NCBI GenBank assembly: GCA_900316075.1 | Contig: ONBT01000004.1 | Coordinates: 62,001-126,000 of the forward strand | Source: an uncultured Lachnospiraceae bacterium | GTDB taxonomy: Bacteria > Bacillota > Clostridia > Lachnospirales > Lachnospiraceae | DNA: 64,000 nt | Reading direction: 5' to 3' | Shown here: positions 46,492 to 55,329 of the stretch, one piece after another | Layout: each line of letters begins with the position of its first letter | Position numbering within the stretch: position 1 is the first letter of the stretch | The notes under the pieces: generated by a model | Told to the model about the DNA's origin: nothing | The model's input: the letters and a program-made list of their open reading frames with translations, nothing else | Database searches by the model: none | Translations under genes and position numbers: made by a program

Positions 46492-47043
46492 ATGACATTA
46501 TATGAGAAATGGACCGCGGAAGCCTATGACGAGAAGAAGGGCAAAGACGCCCTGCAGAAGTTCTGGAAGGACTATTTCGAAATCGAGAAGGGCATCTACG
46601 CCGAGCTCCTAAAGAATCCGGACGAGGAAGTGAAGGGCTCTGTCAAGGATCTGGCCGAGAAGTACAATACTTCCGTCTTCAACTTCACCGGCTTCCTTGA
46701 CGGCATCAACGATTCCCTGGTCGAGAAGAATCCCCTCGAGACCATGGAAGAGGATACGGTCGTATCCCTGAAGTTCGACAAGGAAAAGCTCTACCGGAAC
46801 ATGGTAGCAGCTGACGCCGACTGGCTCTACAACCTCCCCGCCTGGGACTCCATCTTCACCGAGGAAGAGCGCCACAAGCTCTACCTTGTCGAGAAGAAGT
46901 CCCACACCTTGCGCCGGACTACGAAGAAGGTCGGCCGGAACGACCCCTGCCCCTGCGGAAGCGGCAAGAAGTACAAGAACTGCTGCATGAAGAAGGACCA
47001 GGAGGCCGAGCGCCAGGCCATCAAGGACCTGCAGGAAGCCTGA
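46492..47043 (+). CDS. SEC-C motif zinc-binding protein
   Basis: The 183-residue protein ends in a SEC-C motif, [18 protein letters not shown] (148-165; Cys153, 155, 164, 165), the zinc-binding tail also found at the SecA C-terminus. Residues 1-140 are helical and acidic with no known fold that I recognise. No SecA ATPase domain is present. A stand-alone SEC-C protein could bind SecB-like partners or ribosomes, but this is inference. It has its own promoter and terminator. Confidence 0.8.
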   Translation: MTLYEKWTAEAYDEKKGKDALQKFWKDYFEIEKGIYAELLKNPDEEVKGSVKDLAEKYNTSVFNFTGFLDGINDSLVEKNPLETMEEDTVVSLKFDKEKLYRNMVAADADWLYNLPAWDSIFTEEERHKLYLVEKKSHTLRRTTKKVGRNDPCPCGSGKKYKNCCMKKDQEAERQAIKDLQEA

Positions 47044-47052
47044 GAAGCATCT

Positions 47053-47067
47053 CATGAATAATATAAA
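47053..47067. repeat. AT-rich element arm after the SEC-C gene
   Basis: CATGAATAATATAAA sits between the stop codon and the terminator stem. Confidence 0.5.
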
Positions 47068-47100
47068 GCGCCGACAGTTTGCTGCTGCCGGTGCTTTTTT
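47067..47100 (+). terminator. Terminator after the SEC-C gene
   Basis: AGCGCCGACAG pairs with CTGCCGGTGCT with one mismatch and one G-T pair, followed by TTTTT. It lies just beyond the 3' end of the convergent aroA gene. Confidence 0.8.
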
Positions 47101-47112
47101 GTTTTGCAATAA

Positions 47113-48396
47113 TTATTGCAGAAGTCCTTCCATATCCCTGTAAAAGCCTGGGTAGGAGATGACCGCACAATTCGGATTGTCGAGGATGTTGGCTTCTCCC
47201 AGGGGCAGGGAGGCTGTATAGAAGGACATGGCAATCCGGTGGTCGTCATAGGTCTTGATGTCCGTCGGATGCAGGGGAGCCCCGCCTTCAATGACGAAGC
47301 CGTCGTCAGTCGGCTCAATGTGCCCGCCCATTGCCCGGAGATTTTCTGTCACCGTATCGATGCGGTTTGACTCCTTGACCTTGAGCTCGGAGGCGTCTTT
47401 TACCACGGTCTTTCCGTCTGCATAGGCCGCGGCCACGGCGATGACCGGAAGTTCATCAATGAGGGCCGGAATGAGGGCTCCTTCCACGGTGGTTCCGTGG
47501 AGGAAAGAATACTCTACATGCAGGTCAGCCACGGCTTCCCCGGAGACTGTCCGCTCATTCAATAGTTCAATGTCTGCTCCCATGGCCTTATAGACCTCAA
47601 GGATGCCGGCCCGGGTGGGATTGATGTTGACGTTTTCAATGACGATATCGGAACCTGGCGTAATCAGGGCAGCCGTCAGAAAGTAGGCGGCACTTGAGAT
47701 GTCGCCCGGGACCCGGATTTTCTGGCCGTGCAGGGGGGAGCCCGGAGTGACGGTCACTTCATTATTTTCCGACGAAAGCTTTGCTCCGAAGGCGGAAAGC
47801 ATGAGTTCCGTGTGGTTCCGGGAAAGGGCGGGCTCCCGGACTGTCGTCTCCCCCTTTGCATAGAGTCCGGCCAAAAGGATTGCTGATTTCACCTGGGCCG
47901 AGGCCACAGGCGAGTCATAGGTGATACCGTGAAGCTTTGAGGGGCGGATGACCAGCGGGGCGCAGCCATTATTCTTCTCGGAGGAAATGTCGGCTCCCAT
48001 CAAAGACAGGGGCTCGATGACCCGCTTCATGGGCCGCTTCTCGATGGAGGCATCCCCGGTCAGGCGGCTTTCGAAGGACTGCCCCGAAAGAATTCCGGAG
48101 ATGATCCGGGTCGTGGTGCCGGAGTTTCCCGTATAGAGGGTTTCAGAAGGCTTACTAAGGCCGTGCAGTCCCTTCCCGTGAACTACTACCTGGTCTCCGA
48201 TTTTTCCGTCTCCCAGGTCCTCTGTCTCTATTTCAATTCCCATCTGCCGGAAGCAGGCAATTGTGGAGAGGCAGTCGGCCCCGGGCAGAAAGCCCGTGAC
48301 TTCCGTCGTTCCTTCCGCCAGGCTTCCGAACATTATGGCCCGGTGGGAGATGCTTTTGTCCCCGGGAACTTTGATTTTTCCCTTCAGTGCTTTCAT
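47113..48396 (-). CDS. aroA: 3-phosphoshikimate 1-carboxyvinyltransferase (EPSP synthase)
   Basis: AroA adds enolpyruvate from PEP to shikimate-3-phosphate in aromatic amino acid synthesis. The 427 residues start with VPGDKSISHRA and contain LYTGNSGTTTRI and the PEP-site block LPVIAVAAAYADG. The C-terminus has KESNRIDTVTENLRAMGG and TYDDHRIAMSF. It follows tyrA by 17 bases on the minus strand, so both are made from one transcript. Confidence 0.97.
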   Translation of the reverse strand: MKALKGKIKVPGDKSISHRAIMFGSLAEGTTEVTGFLPGADCLSTIACFRQMGIEIETEDLGDGKIGDQVVVHGKGLHGLSKPSETLYTGNSGTTTRIISGILSGQSFESRLTGDASIEKRPMKRVIEPLSLMGADISSEKNNGCAPLVIRPSKLHGITYDSPVASAQVKSAILLAGLYAKGETTVREPALSRNHTELMLSAFGAKLSSENNEVTVTPGSPLHGQKIRVPGDISSAAYFLTAALITPGSDIVIENVNINPTRAGILEVYKAMGADIELLNERTVSGEAVADLHVEYSFLHGTTVEGALIPALIDELPVIAVAAAYADGKTVVKDASELKVKESNRIDTVTENLRAMGGHIEPTDDGFVIEGGAPLHPTDIKTYDDHRIAMSFYTASLPLGEANILDNPNCAVISYPGFYRDMEGLLQ

Positions 48397-48413
48397 TGCA
48401 TTTTCCTTTGTTT

Positions 48414-49517
48414 CTATCGGTGCAGGGTGTATCCGTGGGCCGGAAGCAGGGCGGCTGCTGCGTCCATGGCATTTCCGTCATAGAACTCGACATGGAGGAC
48501 GCCGGCTTCGAATTCCCGGTTGTGAACAACCCCGATATTCTTAAGGCTGATGGAATGTTCCGCCAGGAGGGTGGAAATCTTTGCAATGGCTCCGGTCTCG
48601 TCCTTGATATCGATATTGAACTCGAAGACAGGGGTGACGGCTCCGGACCGGCGGATTTCGATGGAATCCCGGAACTCCTTGCTCTCGGAAAAGAGGGCCT
48701 TCAGAGCTTCTCCATCCCGGGCCTTCAGAGCCTTCCGGTAGCCTTCCACCTCTTCTTCAAAGGAGGGGAGGAGTCTTAAAATTTCATCCCGGTTTTCGAG
48801 GAAGATTGTCTCCCACAGGGCGGGGTCGCTTGATGCAATGCGGGTGATGTCCCGGAAGCCGCCGGCCGCAATGGCTTTCATATGCTCTTCCGGCCCGTCG
48901 GTCTTTGCCAGGAGACGGACCAGGGAAGAGGCAATGATGTGGGGGACGTGAGAGACGGCTGCCGTGGAAAGGTCGTGCTCCTCCGTCGACATGACCAGGG
49001 GGACGGACTTCAGGGCTTTTACGAATTCCGCCATATCGGAAGTGAGGGTGTCCGGGCACTCTTCTGTAGGTGTCAGAATATAATAGGCATTTTCCAGAAT
49101 CAGGGGGTCGGAATTTGCATAGCCGCCCTTTTCCTTTCCGGCCATGGGATGGCCGCCGATGAAGCGGGCGGACAGACCATAGCCCCTGGCTGCTTTCATA
49201 ATGCCGCCCTTGACGGACCCCACATCCGTGATGACGGTTCTTTCCCCGGTGAGAGAGGAGAGCTCCTTCATATAGGAAATATTGGTGTCCACCGGGGCAC
49301 AGAGGATGATGAGGCCACAATCGGCAAAAGCAGAGAGGGGCAGTAGTTTTTCATTTGCAATAATGCCGTCTTCGAAGGCAGCTTTTACAGTGCCTTCCGA
49401 GTGGGCAGTTGCGATGATTTCAGTCTCAGGGAAGGCGGATTTGACAGCCTTTGCCATGGAGCCCCCGATCAGACCTAAGCCCAGAAAGCCGATTTTCTTC
49501 AGATTCAGAGTATTCAT
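48414..49517 (-). CDS. tyrA: Prephenate dehydrogenase with ACT domain
   Basis: TyrA oxidises prephenate to 4-hydroxyphenylpyruvate, the tyrosine branch. The 367 residues have the NAD-binding FLGLGLIGGSMAKA at the N-terminus, DVGSVKGGI, GGHPMAGKEKGGY, and a C-terminal ACT domain (about 296-367, FEFNIDIKDETGAIAKI) that likely senses tyrosine. The ATG at 49517 is the family start; the longer frame to 49571 begins at TTG without a ribosome binding site. A -10-like TATACT ends only 7 bases before this ATG, so the mRNA may be leaderless. First gene of tyrA-aroA. Confidence 0.94.
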   Translation of the reverse strand: MNTLNLKKIGFLGLGLIGGSMAKAVKSAFPETEIIATAHSEGTVKAAFEDGIIANEKLLPLSAFADCGLIILCAPVDTNISYMKELSSLTGERTVITDVGSVKGGIMKAARGYGLSARFIGGHPMAGKEKGGYANSDPLILENAYYILTPTEECPDTLTSDMAEFVKALKSVPLVMSTEEHDLSTAAVSHVPHIIASSLVRLLAKTDGPEEHMKAIAAGGFRDITRIASSDPALWETIFLENRDEILRLLPSFEEEVEGYRKALKARDGEALKALFSESKEFRDSIEIRRSGAVTPVFEFNIDIKDETGAIAKISTLLAEHSISLKNIGVVHNREFEAGVLHVEFYDGNAMDAAAALLPAHGYTLHR

Positions 49518-49524
49518 GGTCCCT

Positions 49525-49530
49525 AGTATA
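49525..49530 (-). promoter_or_regulatory. Possible -10 of tyrA-aroA
   Basis: TATACT on the minus strand, 7 bases upstream of the tyrA ATG. No good -35 at 17 bases was found; TTTCGC is 19 bases upstream. Confidence 0.45.
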
Positions 49531-49617
49531 CCTTTTTCCGCGTTAAATTGCGAAAGATAATCCACTTTCAAAAAATGTCACAAAAAAAGAGCACTTGATT
49601 TATGAAAATTGGAGAGA

Positions 49618-49646
49618 TTGACTAGAAGACAGGCCTGCGCTATATT
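49618..49646 (+). promoter_or_regulatory. Promoter of the ROK repressor gene
   Basis: TTGACT (49618-49623), 17-base spacer, TATATT (49641-49646). Two dyads lie downstream in the leader. Confidence 0.78.
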
Positions 49647-49656
49647 ATCATAAAAT

Positions 49657-49670
49657 AGTTTTATAAAAGT
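49657..49670. promoter_or_regulatory. Candidate ROK operator 1
   Basis: AGTTTTATAAAAGT, a near-perfect dyad just after the expected transcription start. It differs by one base from the dyad ahead of the transporter at 51088. Confidence 0.65.
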
Positions 49671-49701
49671 CCTTTCCGTAAATCAGGGGCAGAAGGGATT
49701 T

Positions 49702-49715
49702 CCTTTTACAAAAGG
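49702..49715. promoter_or_regulatory. Candidate ROK operator 2
   Basis: CCTTTTACAAAAGG, a dyad sharing the TTTTACAAAAG core with the site at 51088, 12 bases ahead of the repressor ATG. Confidence 0.5.
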
Positions 49716-49727
49716 GGACCAAAAACC

Positions 49728-50867
49728 ATGTCACAGCAGAGCATTCAGGAATCCGGCCGCAGGCGTCTGACCCGCAACCGCATCTTCCGCTATATCTATG
49801 ATCAGCCATCCGCAGTCAGCAAGGCACAGATTGCGGATTCTCTCGGCCTTTCCCTGCCCACCATTCATCAGAATATCAACGAGCTTCTGGATCTGGGTCT
49901 AGTGCGCCGGGGACCGCTTCTGGCTTCGACCGGCGGCCGGCCGCCGGTAGCCTACGAAGTTCCGGGCGATGTCCGCTACTGCGTCGGAGTTTCCGTTACA
50001 GCAAACCACCTGCGCTTTCTGCTTACTGACCTGAGACAGAATGAAATTGCCTATCGGGAGGTCCCGCTGGCCACGCTAAAGGCAGACGATATCGGGAAGG
50101 AAATCCGCAGCAATCTCGACCCTTTCCTTACGGAATACGATGTGGACAGGAAGAAACTTCTGGGCGTCGGAATCACGATCCCGGGCATTGTAGATCAGGA
50201 GACGAAAACCATCCGCTTTTCCCCGACCATGAAGATGAAGGATATGCGGCTGGAAAAGATCAGCAGCCATATTGATTTTCCTGTTACATTTGAAAATGAC
50301 AGTGTCTGTGCCGGCTTTGCCGAATGGTTTTCGAAAGCTCCCGAGCAGAAGAGCCGAAACTTTGCTTATCTGCTGCTGGAGAACGGCATTGGAGGTTCCC
50401 TCTTCCTGAACGGGCGCCAGTATTTCGGCAACGACCACCGGAGCGGGGAATTCGGCCATATCTGCGTGGAGCCGGGTGGCCGGGTATGCAACTGCGGCCG
50501 GAAGGGCTGTCTGGAAGCCTACTGCAGTGCCCTGCGTTTCACCCGTGACCTGGGCATTTCCATCGATGAATTCTTCGGGGAGATGGAGAAGGGAAATCAG
50601 GAATACCGGGAGCTCTGGGATGATGTTCTTCACCACCTGGCCATAGGCATTGCGGACCTTCGTATGGCCTTTGACTGCGATATCACGCTCGGAGGCTTTG
50701 TGGCGGACTACATGGAGCCCTATCTTTCCAAACTCAAGAAACTGGTCCTGGAGCAAACCCCCTTTGACGAGGAACCGGACTTCATATCTATCGGCCGTTT
50801 CACGAGCAAGGCTTCCATGATGGGCGTGGCTCTTCACTTCACAAACGAGTTTCTGCGCGGGATTTGA
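49728..50867 (+). CDS. ROK-family transcriptional repressor (XylR/NagC-like)
   Basis: The 379 residues have an N-terminal winged helix (about 15-75, PSAVSKAQIADSLGLSLPTI then NINELLDLGLVRR), followed by GGRPPVAYEV and a ROK sugar-binding domain. The ROK zinc motif is CNCGRKGCLEAYC. The combination marks a repressor rather than a kinase. It lies directly ahead of a monosaccharide importer and xylulokinase, and its own promoter and the transporter promoter share a dyad, so it probably represses both until its sugar is present. Xylose is the likely inducer by context. Confidence 0.9.
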   Translation: MSQQSIQESGRRRLTRNRIFRYIYDQPSAVSKAQIADSLGLSLPTIHQNINELLDLGLVRRGPLLASTGGRPPVAYEVPGDVRYCVGVSVTANHLRFLLTDLRQNEIAYREVPLATLKADDIGKEIRSNLDPFLTEYDVDRKKLLGVGITIPGIVDQETKTIRFSPTMKMKDMRLEKISSHIDFPVTFENDSVCAGFAEWFSKAPEQKSRNFAYLLLENGIGGSLFLNGRQYFGNDHRSGEFGHICVEPGGRVCNCGRKGCLEAYCSALRFTRDLGISIDEFFGEMEKGNQEYRELWDDVLHHLAIGIADLRMAFDCDITLGGFVADYMEPYLSKLKKLVLEQTPFDEEPDFISIGRFTSKASMMGVALHFTNEFLRGI

Positions 50868-50990
50868 AAGCTTATTTTTATAAGTTCCGCTGGAAGAAAG
50901 CGGGCATATAGACCGCCTGTATTTGTGAAAATTACACTTGTCAAGGAAAATTTGAGAAAATGGTCTCGAAAAACTATACAAAATGACGGA

Positions 50991-51035
50991 ACCAAATTTG
51001 ATGAAATTGCCATATTTGGTGTTTTTGACCAAAAT
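50991..51035. promoter_or_regulatory. ACCAAA half-site array upstream of the transporter promoter
   Basis: ACCAAAT (50991-50997), its complement ATTTGGT (51014-51020) and ACCAAAA (51028-51034) stand directly upstream of the -35. The last two form a dyad with a 7-base centre. The position suits an activator. Confidence 0.45.
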
Positions 51036-51039
51036 CATC

Positions 51040-51068
51040 TTGACGCTTCCGAAACATAGGACTAATAT
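51040..51068 (+). promoter_or_regulatory. Promoter of the monosaccharide importer operon
   Basis: TTGACG (51040-51045), 17-base spacer, TAATAT (51063-51068). The -10 lies in GACTAATATAAA, similar to one arm of the recurring AT-rich element. Confidence 0.8.
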
Positions 51069-51087
51069 AAAGACACTTTAGAAATGC

Positions 51088-51101
51088 AGTTTTACAAAAG
51101 T
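51088..51101. promoter_or_regulatory. Candidate ROK operator ahead of the importer
   Basis: AGTTTTACAAAAGT, about 13 bases after the expected transcription start, one base different from the dyad at 49657 in the repressor's own leader. Confidence 0.65.
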
Positions 51102-51163
51102 ACTTGCAATGGGGCAGGTACCGAAGAGGTAAAACGCAGAACTCAAAGGAGGGTATAGTACTT

Positions 51164-52363
51164 ATGAAAAAGAAACTTTTGTCACTGATTCTGGCAGGAA
51201 CGATGGCCTTCGCCATGGCAGCCTGCGGGAGTACCTCCGGAAGCACATCTTCCGACAGCAGTGCAAGCTCGGACAGTTCAACATCATCCGATGCTTCAGC
51301 TTCCTCCGATTCGACAGCGTCCACGGACAAGACCGTCGGCATCGCAATGCCTACGAAGTCCCTGGAGCGGTGGAACAGAGATGGTTCTTACCTGCAGAAG
51401 CAGTTCGAGTCCAAGGGCTACAAGGTTGAGCTTACCTACTCGGACAACAAGATCGACCAGCAGGTCAAGGATATCGAGGGTCTGATCGCCGACAAGGTCG
51501 ACATCCTCGTTGTAGCAGCCATCGACGGCGAGTCTCTTTCCCAGGTTCTTGCAGATGCGAAGGACAACAATATCCCCGTCATCTCCTATGACCGCCTGAT
51601 CATGAACACAGACGCCATCAGCTACTATGTATCGTTCGATAACTACACTGTAGGTACTCTGCAGGGCAAGTACATCGTAGATACCCTGGACCTTGACAAT
51701 GCAGCAGGTCCTTTCAACATCGAGTTCACCGGCGGTGATCCTGCCGACAACAACGCTACCTACTTCTTCAACGGCGCTATGGATGTCCTGAAGCCCTACA
51801 TCGATTCCGGCAAGCTCGTCGTTCCTTCGGGTCAGACCACATTCGAGCAGTGCGGCACCGCACAGTGGGATACTTCCAAGGCTATGAGCCGTATGCAGAA
51901 CATCCTTGGTTCCTATTACAGCGATGGTACACAGCTTGACGCAGCTCTCTGCTCCAACGATTCCACAGCCCTTGGTGTTACCCAGGCCATTGAGTCTGAC
52001 TATGCAGGATCCAACACCGTAGTCATCACCGGTCAGGATGGTGATGAGGCAAACCTGAAGAATATCGTAGACGGCAAGCAGTCCATGACAGTTTACAAGG
52101 CCGTTGCAAACGAAGCCGTTGCAACACTTGACCTTGCAGTAGCTATCCTGAACGGCGAGACCCCTGATGAGAGCCTGATTTCTAACTCCGGTTGGGATTT
52201 CGATTGCTCCTATGATACGAAGTCTTACGACAACGGCACGGGCATCATTCCTTCTTACCTGCTCGTTCCTACTGTAGTTACAAAGGACAACCTCGATGAT
52301 GCCCTTGTAACTCCCGGCTACTATACAAAGGACAGCGACGGATACCTTCATCCCGTAGGATGA
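51164..52363 (+). CDS. Multiple-monosaccharide ABC transporter binding lipoprotein (ChvE-like)
   Basis: The 399 residues have a lipoprotein signal with AMAAC (Cys21), a Ser/Thr/Asp-rich linker, and a type I binding fold. ChvE/XylF-like blocks are GIAMPTKSLERWNRDG, IDQQVKDIEGLIADKVDI, VISYDRLI, DAALCSNDSTALGV and VITGQDGDEANLKNI. AAAGGAGGG precedes the ATG. The ATPase and permease genes downstream complete the importer. Xylulokinase in the same cluster suggests xylose or a related pentose. Confidence 0.9.
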   Translation: MKKKLLSLILAGTMAFAMAACGSTSGSTSSDSSASSDSSTSSDASASSDSTASTDKTVGIAMPTKSLERWNRDGSYLQKQFESKGYKVELTYSDNKIDQQVKDIEGLIADKVDILVVAAIDGESLSQVLADAKDNNIPVISYDRLIMNTDAISYYVSFDNYTVGTLQGKYIVDTLDLDNAAGPFNIEFTGGDPADNNATYFFNGAMDVLKPYIDSGKLVVPSGQTTFEQCGTAQWDTSKAMSRMQNILGSYYSDGTQLDAALCSNDSTALGVTQAIESDYAGSNTVVITGQDGDEANLKNIVDGKQSMTVYKAVANEAVATLDLAVAILNGETPDESLISNSGWDFDCSYDTKSYDNGTGIIPSYLLVPTVVTKDNLDDALVTPGYYTKDSDGYLHPVG

Positions 52364-52448
52364 TAAGTTCCCGCAGCTGCTGACAGCAGAATATCTTTCT
52401 TTGAACGGAAGAGCGCAGAGCTGTCAAAAGTACAGAGCTTATATTTGA

Positions 52449-52485
52449 GGCCGCGGGCGGGCAAAGCTTTCGCCCGCGGCCTTTT
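52449..52485 (+). terminator. Terminator between binding protein and ATPase genes
   Basis: GGCCGCGGGCG (52449-52459) pairs perfectly with CGCCCGCGGCC (52471-52481), followed by TTTT. Partial readthrough would give more binding protein than ATPase and permease. Confidence 0.85.
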
Positions 52486-52504
52486 CCATTGAGGACCGCA
52501 CATT

Positions 52505-52527
52505 GATTATTATTCATAATAATGATT
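52505..52527. repeat. AT-rich dyad after the binding protein terminator
   Basis: ATTATTAT and ATAATAAT arms flank a TC centre. It is related to, but less like, the recurring element elsewhere in the window. Confidence 0.35.
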
Positions 52528-52573
52528 CGGCAGAAGCCGGACCAGGTACATGATGTGCGGCAGGAGGTGCAGC

Positions 52574-54127
52574 TTGGCAGACATTATTCTTGAAATGAAA
52601 AACATTGTGAAGGAATACCCCGGAGTTAAGGCCCTGAACAATGTCAATTTCAAGGTGGCGCGGGGGGAAATCCACGCACTGATCGGTGAGAACGGCGCCG
52701 GAAAGTCCACCTTGATGAATGTCCTCTCCGGGACGATTCCCTTCGGTCAGTACACCGGGGATGTCGTTTACAACGGAAATATCTGTAAGTTCAATAATAT
52801 CAAGGATTCCGAAAAAACGGGAATTGCGGTCGTCCATCAGGAGCTGGCCCTGATTCCGGAGCTTACGATTGCAGAAAACATGTTCATGGGCAATGAGCGC
52901 GCCAACGGAATGGGCGTCATTGACTGGAACAAGACCTATAAGGACGCGGAAGACGCCATGAAGCGGGTAGGTCTCAAAGAGTCCTCGACCATGATGATCA
53001 AGGACATCGGTACCGGCAAGCAGCAGCTGGTCGAGATTGCGAAGGCCCTCTCGAAGAACTGCAAGCTTCTGGTCCTCGACGAGCCCACATCTTCCCTGAA
53101 TGAGGAAGATTCGAAGATGCTCCTCGACATGCTCTTAGACTTCAAGACCCAGGGCATTACGTCCATCCTGATCACCCACAAACTGAACGAGGTTGCCTAC
53201 TGCGCGGACAATATCACGATTCTCCGCGATGGCCAGACAATCGAGACCATTCCCAATCCCAATCACAATATCGATGAGGAGCGGATCATCAAGGGCATGG
53301 TCGGCCGGGAGATGACGGACCGGTATCCCGAGCGGGTCCACCACGTCAGCAAAGAAGTGGCCATGGAAGCGAAGGACTGGACCGTATACCATCCCGTCTA
53401 CACGGAGAAGTGCATGGTCGACCACCTGAACTTCAATGTCCACAAGGGCGAAATCGTCGGCTTCTCCGGCCTGCAGGGCGCCGGTCGGACAGAAATGGCC
53501 ATGTCCCTTTTCGGTAAGAGCTACGGCAGCCATATCACCGGCCAGGAGTTTATCAACGGCCAGGAGGTCCACCTCAAGAACGAGCGGGATGCCATCAATC
53601 ACGGCCTTGCCTATGCGACCGAGGACCGGAAGACGAACGGCCTCGTTCTCGAGCAGTCCATTGCCAAGAATACGACCATGGCCCGAATGGAGAAGATTGC
53701 CAGCAAGTGGCACATCGTCGATGTCCTGAAGGAAAACGACGAGGCGGAAAAGCTGGCAAAGTCCATGCGTACCAAGACCCCTTCGATTCAGCAGGCGGTC
53801 GGAAATCTTTCCGGCGGCAACCAGCAGAAGGTCCTCCTTTCCAAGTGGATGTTTGCGGAGCCGGACGTTCTGATTCTCGACGAACCGACCCGTGGTATCG
53901 ATGTCGGCGCCAAGTATGAGATCTACCAGATCATGAACGAGATGGTGGATCAGAACAAGGCCGTCATCATGATATCCTCCGAGCTTCCCGAGCTTCTCGG
54001 CATGTGCGACCGGATTTACGTCATGAACGAAGGGAAGATCGTCGGTGAGTTTACGGCAGAAGAAGCAACACAGGAAAAGATTATGAGCGCAATCCTGAGC
54101 TCTGACAGCTCCAAGAAGGAGGCATAA
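52574..54127 (+). CDS. mmsA: Multiple-monosaccharide ABC transporter ATPase (MmsA/GguA type)
   Basis: The 517-residue protein is a tandem ATPase for CUT2 importers. The first domain has Walker A GENGAGKST (38-46), signature-like GTGKQQLVEIAKAL and LLVLDEPTSSL. The second has a degenerate Walker A GLQGAGRTE but an intact LSGGNQQKVLLSKW and LILDEPTRGIDVG, as usual in this family. TTG at 52574 is taken as start: AGGAGG lies 6 bases upstream and ADIILEMKNIVKEYPGVKAL is the family N-terminus. The permease gene follows after 5 bases. Confidence 0.9.
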   Translation: MADIILEMKNIVKEYPGVKALNNVNFKVARGEIHALIGENGAGKSTLMNVLSGTIPFGQYTGDVVYNGNICKFNNIKDSEKTGIAVVHQELALIPELTIAENMFMGNERANGMGVIDWNKTYKDAEDAMKRVGLKESSTMMIKDIGTGKQQLVEIAKALSKNCKLLVLDEPTSSLNEEDSKMLLDMLLDFKTQGITSILITHKLNEVAYCADNITILRDGQTIETIPNPNHNIDEERIIKGMVGREMTDRYPERVHHVSKEVAMEAKDWTVYHPVYTEKCMVDHLNFNVHKGEIVGFSGLQGAGRTEMAMSLFGKSYGSHITGQEFINGQEVHLKNERDAINHGLAYATEDRKTNGLVLEQSIAKNTTMARMEKIASKWHIVDVLKENDEAEKLAKSMRTKTPSIQQAVGNLSGGNQQKVLLSKWMFAEPDVLILDEPTRGIDVGAKYEIYQIMNEMVDQNKAVIMISSELPELLGMCDRIYVMNEGKIVGEFTAEEATQEKIMSAILSSDSSKKEA

Positions 54128-54132
54128 GGTAC

Positions 54133-55287
54133 ATGAAAGTCAAAGATTTCATCAAAAAATATACAATGATTCTGGCTCTCGTCATTGTATTCATTCTCTT
54201 CACGGCTCTGACGGGAGGCCGTCTCATTTACCCGCAGAATATTTCAAATCTCCTGCTGCAGAACGCTTACGTTCTGATCATGGCCTGCGGCATGCTCCTC
54301 TGCATCCTGACCGGTGGTAACGTCGATCTTTCCGTAGGTTCCACCCTCTGCCTGACCGCAGCCATGGCTGCGAAGATGATGGACAGCGGCTTCCCCGCAG
54401 CAGCAGCGATTATCTGCTCCCTGGCGGTCGGTGCCCTGATCGGTGTTTGGCAGGGCTGGCTCATCGGCTATATCCACATTCCGCCTTTCATCTGCACCCT
54501 GGCCGGTATGTTCCTCTTCCGAGGCATCGCCCGTGTCATCCTGGATTCAAAGACCATCTCCATCATGAATCCTTCCTTCCTGAACCTTTTCACCTCCTAT
54601 ATCCACTTCCCCGGTGAGGAGAACGGACACGTGGTCAGCGCCCTGATCATCGGCATCATCGTCGCTGTCTGCCTGACCGTCTACACCTTCGTTCGCCGGG
54701 CTCAGCGGGTTAAGCAGGGCTACAAGGTCGAAGGCTTCGGCGGCGCCATTGCCAAGCAGGTAGTTTTCGATGCATTGATTATTGCTTATTCCTACTGCCT
54801 GATGGGCTACAAGGGCATTCCTGTCATGATTCTCTGGATTCTGGCTGTTGTCCTGATTTTCGCCTTCATCACAAGTTCCACCGTATTCGGCCGTTACTTC
54901 TACGCAGTCGGCGGCAACGAGAAGGCTACGAAGCTTTCTGGTATCGACCCTCGTAAGGTTTACTTCTGGGCCTACTTCCTGATGAGCTTCCTGGCCGGCC
55001 TTTCCGGACTTCTGGTCGGCGCCCGGATCGGTTCCGTCGACGGAAACATGGGCAACTCCTACGAGATGGACGCCATCGCCTCCTGCTTCATCGGCGGGGC
55101 TTCCGCATACGGCGGTTCCGGTACCGTTCCCGGTATCATGGTCGGCGCCATCCTCCTCGGCGTCATCAACCAGGGTATGTCTATCCTGGGTCTGCCGGAC
55201 CAGTACCAGTACGTTGTCAAAGGTGCCGTCCTTCTGGCCGCAGTCGTATTCGATGTCGTATCGAATCACAAGACCGGAAAATCGTGA
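54133..55287 (+). CDS. mmsB: Multiple-monosaccharide ABC transporter permease (MmsB/GguB type)
   Basis: The 384 residues make a BPD_transp_2-type permease with about ten membrane segments. LTGGNVDLSVGS is the conserved block near the first third, and VGGNEKATKLSGID and GAILLGVINQGMSILG are later ones. The stretch around 200-225 (RRAQRVKQGYKVEGFG) is a cytoplasmic insertion seen in the GguB subgroup. AAGGAGG overlaps the end of mmsA. Confidence 0.92.
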   Translation: MKVKDFIKKYTMILALVIVFILFTALTGGRLIYPQNISNLLLQNAYVLIMACGMLLCILTGGNVDLSVGSTLCLTAAMAAKMMDSGFPAAAAIICSLAVGALIGVWQGWLIGYIHIPPFICTLAGMFLFRGIARVILDSKTISIMNPSFLNLFTSYIHFPGEENGHVVSALIIGIIVAVCLTVYTFVRRAQRVKQGYKVEGFGGAIAKQVVFDALIIAYSYCLMGYKGIPVMILWILAVVLIFAFITSSTVFGRYFYAVGGNEKATKLSGIDPRKVYFWAYFLMSFLAGLSGLLVGARIGSVDGNMGNSYEMDAIASCFIGGASAYGGSGTVPGIMVGAILLGVINQGMSILGLPDQYQYVVKGAVLLAAVVFDVVSNHKTGKS

Positions 55288-55329
55288 TAGCCTTCTGTTT
55301 CGCGACAGTACAGATGTGATACAATTCAG

